From: Siderastrea siderea
Taxonomy: Eukaryota; Cnidaria; Anthozoa; Scleractinia; Rhizangiidae
Direction: 5' to 3'
Assembly: GCA_964030785.1 (NCBI GenBank)
Contig: OZ034975.1
Location: 46,917,069-46,981,068 of the forward strand
DNA: 64,000 nt
Shown: one piece after another, positions 61,896-64,000 of the stretch
Numbering within the stretch: position 1 is the stretch's first letter
Layout of the letters: the number at the start of each line of letters is the position of its first letter
Made by a program: the position numbers and the translations under genes
Notes under the pieces: generated by a model
The model's database searches: none
Seen by the model: only the letters and a program-made list of their open reading frames with translations
Told to the model about the DNA's origin: nothing

Positions 61896-64000
61896 ATGTC
61901 CTCTCACGACGACGACAATGTGGCGGGGCCAAGCGGCCTCGCTACACGTGAGATAATGTCCATGCTCGGTTTGGAGTTAAGTGATTCAGAAGACGACACA
62001 AATTCCTGTATGGGACCTTTGATTTGCACCGAAGAAGAAGAGCTAGGAGACAGTGATGAGATTTGTCAAGAGGCCTTGGACCAATGGGAACAAAGTGGGG
62101 GTGGATTGGATCCCTCTGCGCAAGTTACCTTCCAATTTGACTTAGAACCTTTTGTGAATCGGAAGAGTGATCGCATGGGGGTACAAGAACGTCATTTCAA
62201 GACCCAGTTACGTCAAAGGGGGAACTTGATTCCGGGTCAAAACATTACCCAAGCTCTCCAAGATGGATTACGTCGAGCCGTCGATCAAGTGTTAACCACT
62301 ACCCCCGACCTCCACGATCAAGATCGCCTCTACTTTACAATAGCATCCGATCGCCTGCACAATAATTTTCAGGGGTGGGGATTACGTGCAGGTGAATGGC
62401 GTCGAGACACAGAACGTGTGGAAGCTCTGTTCCAACGTTTAGCCCAAGCCCTCAACAGCAACGAACAATTTGAAATGGATGACTCCTTTCAAGTCTCCAT
62501 CACTCAAGTTCATCATGCTCCTCAAGGTACCGGCAAACCCCGTCGTGGGAAACCAGGGCATCCTACCATGACCATGTTGACAACCAACAAACGGTCTGTC
62601 ATAACAATTACCAACGACGATGACCTCTGTCTCGCCAGAGCCCTCGTCACCGCCAAAGCTCGCGTGGACCAGCACCCGAAATGGAACAGTATTCGACAAG
62701 GAAAATCCCTCCAAAAAGAACTCGCCTTACTGCTCCAGGATGAAGCCAAGGTACCGTGGGGTCCTTGCAGCTATGATGCCTTGACCCAATTCAGTCAAGC
62801 TCCCTCCCTCACCGGTTACCAGATCATCCTGGTGGATGCGCAGCGATCGTTCCACATCACGACGTTTGGACCCCTTTCTGACAAACAACTGATCCTGTTG
62901 CACAACCAAGACCATTATGATGTCATCACCAAATTGCCGGGATTTTTCGGGTCCAGTTATGTCTGTGCGGCTTGTTGGAAACCCTATGACCATGAGGGAC
63001 TGCATCGATGCACCAAGACCAAGGTGTGCGGAGCCTGTCGACAGAAAGATTGTCCAGACTTTCAACATGCTTACCCCCGACACCTGAAAGCCACTCAACG
63101 TTGCGACTCGTGTCATCGGGACTTTTTCGGACCCGCGTGTTTGGAAGCCCATGCCAGCAAGACCCATGCTGGCAAACCCGCCACGGGCCTCCAGTCCTCC
63201 GTGTGCTCTCAACGACACCGATGCCTTGACTGTTATCAACAAAATGTGGGCTTGTCCCGCATTCAACGTCACCATTGTTACCACGTGGATTGCCCTTCTT
63301 GTCACCAGTACGTCCACGCCGACGACCACCGTTGTTTTATACAAAAAGCCCCCAAACCTCAAGACGAAAAGAAGAGAAAGAGGACCCGTCAAAAAGGTCC
63401 TCGCGCCAAACGAGGTGCCACCGCCGCCGCGGAACCCCATGCCTCCGAGGACGAGGAGGAAGACCTGCCTCCCTTACACGTCTTCTTTGATATCGAAGCC
63501 ATGCAACCCCAGGAAAAACACATTGCGAATCTCGTCGTGGCCGAAACCGAAGACAAGGATGAACCCAAGCCTTTCCCAGGTCCCACCTGTATCCGTGACT
63601 TTCTGGAATGGTTGGATACCTTGACTCTTCACGATACCCGTCAAGTCAATGTCATCGCTCATAATTTTCAAGGGTACGATGGGTACTTTATCATCCAAGA
63701 ATACTATAGTGACAACCGGATCGTTGAACAACTCCGCAACGGGTGTAAACTCTTAGAGATCAAACATGACCGCATCCGGTTCATTGATTCCATGAGTTTC
63801 TTCCAGATGCCCCTCTCCGCGTTTCCCAAAACCTTTGGTTTGACAGAACTCTGCAAAGGGTACTTCCCACACAAGTTCAACGTACCCAGTGATGAGTATC
63901 AAAACTACGTGGGCATCCTCCCCTCACGCGATTACTACATGCCTGAGAGCATGTCACTCGAAGGAAGACAAGCCTTTGAAACCTGGCATCAAGAACAACG
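61896..64000 (+). CDS. POLB: Protein-primed family B DNA polymerase, N-terminal part (runs off window)
   Basis: Open from ATG 61,896 to the window end (701 codons). Residues 1-60 are acidic; about 70-345 are unassigned. Residues about 357-480 form a Cys/His-rich region with many C-x2-C and H-x-C pairs, probably zinc-binding. A Lys-rich, then Glu-rich linker leads to the 3'-5' exonuclease: ExoI FFDIEAM (Asp532, Glu534), ExoII VIAHNFQGYDGYF (residues about 587-599) and RFIDSMSFFQMPL. The polymerase palm lies beyond the window. The NFxGYD form and context fit Polinton-type protein-primed PolB, which replicates linear DNA from a terminal protein. The long N-terminal extension may include the terminal-protein part. 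Confidence 0.9.
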   Translation, partial: MSSHDDDNVAGPSGLATREIMSMLGLELSDSEDDTNSCMGPLICTEEEELGDSDEICQEALDQWEQSGGGLDPSAQVTFQFDLEPFVNRKSDRMGVQERHFKTQLRQRGNLIPGQNITQALQDGLRRAVDQVLTTTPDLHDQDRLYFTIASDRLHNNFQGWGLRAGEWRRDTERVEALFQRLAQALNSNEQFEMDDSFQVSITQVHHAPQGTGKPRRGKPGHPTMTMLTTNKRSVITITNDDDLCLARALVTAKARVDQHPKWNSIRQGKSLQKELALLLQDEAKVPWGPCSYDALTQFSQAPSLTGYQIILVDAQRSFHITTFGPLSDKQLILLHNQDHYDVITKLPGFFGSSYVCAACWKPYDHEGLHRCTKTKVCGACRQKDCPDFQHAYPRHLKATQRCDSCHRDFFGPACLEAHASKTHAGKPATGLQSSVCSQRHRCLDCYQQNVGLSRIQRHHCYHVDCPSCHQYVHADDHRCFIQKAPKPQDEKKRKRTRQKGPRAKRGATAAAEPHASEDEEEDLPPLHVFFDIEAMQPQEKHIANLVVAETEDKDEPKPFPGPTCIRDFLEWLDTLTLHDTRQVNVIAHNFQGYDGYFIIQEYYSDNRIVEQLRNGCKLLEIKHDRIRFIDSMSFFQMPLSAFPKTFGLTELCKGYFPHKFNVPSDEYQNYVGILPSRDYYMPESMSLEGRQAFETWHQEQ

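Larger units (their letters stand above)
39556..64000 (+). mobile_element. Polinton (Maverick)/adintovirus-like element, right end outside window
   Basis: Carries the full Polinton core set: integrase (44,077), DJR major capsid (48,174), penton-like proteins, adenain-like protease (49,577), packaging ATPase (50,275) and protein-primed PolB (61,896 onward). Coding is dense and intronless, and codon use is uniform and unlike the flanking AT-rich host DNA. The left border is approximate. The element lies downstream of the last seen exon of the collagen-Ig-WAP gene, so it may have inserted in one of its introns. It is interrupted by a 5.4-kb transposon and has one frameshifted gene. In a genome this is an integrated, probably non-producing copy. 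Confidence 0.9.

Overview
The window is eukaryotic nuclear DNA from an animal, most likely an anthozoan cnidarian (a coral or sea anemone). The evidence is intron-split genes with animal extracellular domains (collagen, Ig, WAP, CNTNAP-type fibrinogen-like), many cnidarian-style TEs (L1/Tx1-like LINE, DIRS, hAT, palindromic MITEs, tRNA-derived SINEs), and one very large Polinton/adintovirus-like element. The species cannot be fixed from sequence alone.

Layout. (1) 1-13,383: remnant exons of a plus-strand TM9SF (nonaspanin) gene. One intron carries a four-deep nest: an outer hAT (236-10,622, 8-bp duplication TGTTTAAA), an L1-like LINE (1,851-10,140, duplication GATAACGAAATCT), a hAT-like element (3,820-6,590, duplication TGATC), and a smaller TIR element with a minisatellite core (4,042-5,525). 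(2) 13,383-15,360: a decayed minus-strand type II membrane collagen-Ig gene whose 3' part cuts into the last TM9SF exon. (3) About 15,600-21,840: a DIRS-like tyrosine-recombinase retrotransposon whose gag appears to carry a ~1.2-kb intron filled by a 25-bp minisatellite. (4) 24,266-25,422: an intact copy of the Ig-Ig-fibrinogen-like exon. (5) 25.7-32.7 kb: MITEs, SINE and LINE fragments and microsatellites, no convincing gene. (6) 33,174-38,416: seven exons of a plus-strand type II membrane collagen-3xIg-WAP gene with matching splice phases.

(7) About 39.5 kb to beyond 64 kb: a Polinton (Maverick)/adintovirus-like element with dense, intronless coding. Its recognisable genes are integrase with chromodomain, double-jelly-roll major capsid protein, three penton-like minor capsid paralogues, adenain-like protease, FtsK/HerA-type packaging ATPase, two pX-like small basic proteins and other basic proteins, a parvovirus-VP1-like phospholipase A2, and the start of a protein-primed family B DNA polymerase (truncated by the window). 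Accessory genes include a SLOG-like Rossmann protein, a double GRF-zinc-finger protein, a two-TM membrane protein, and a basic-repeat protein with an acidic tail. Transcription starts look organised by TATA boxes 38-46 nt upstream of several ATGs, including two divergent promoters; one promoter module is present in two inverted copies 21 kb apart. The element is interrupted at 53,431-58,851 by a 5.4-kb TTAA-flanked transposon with ~1.95-kb inverted repeats, and one Gly/Arg-rich gene is frameshifted. The copy is therefore an old or damaged genomic insertion, although most structural genes remain open.
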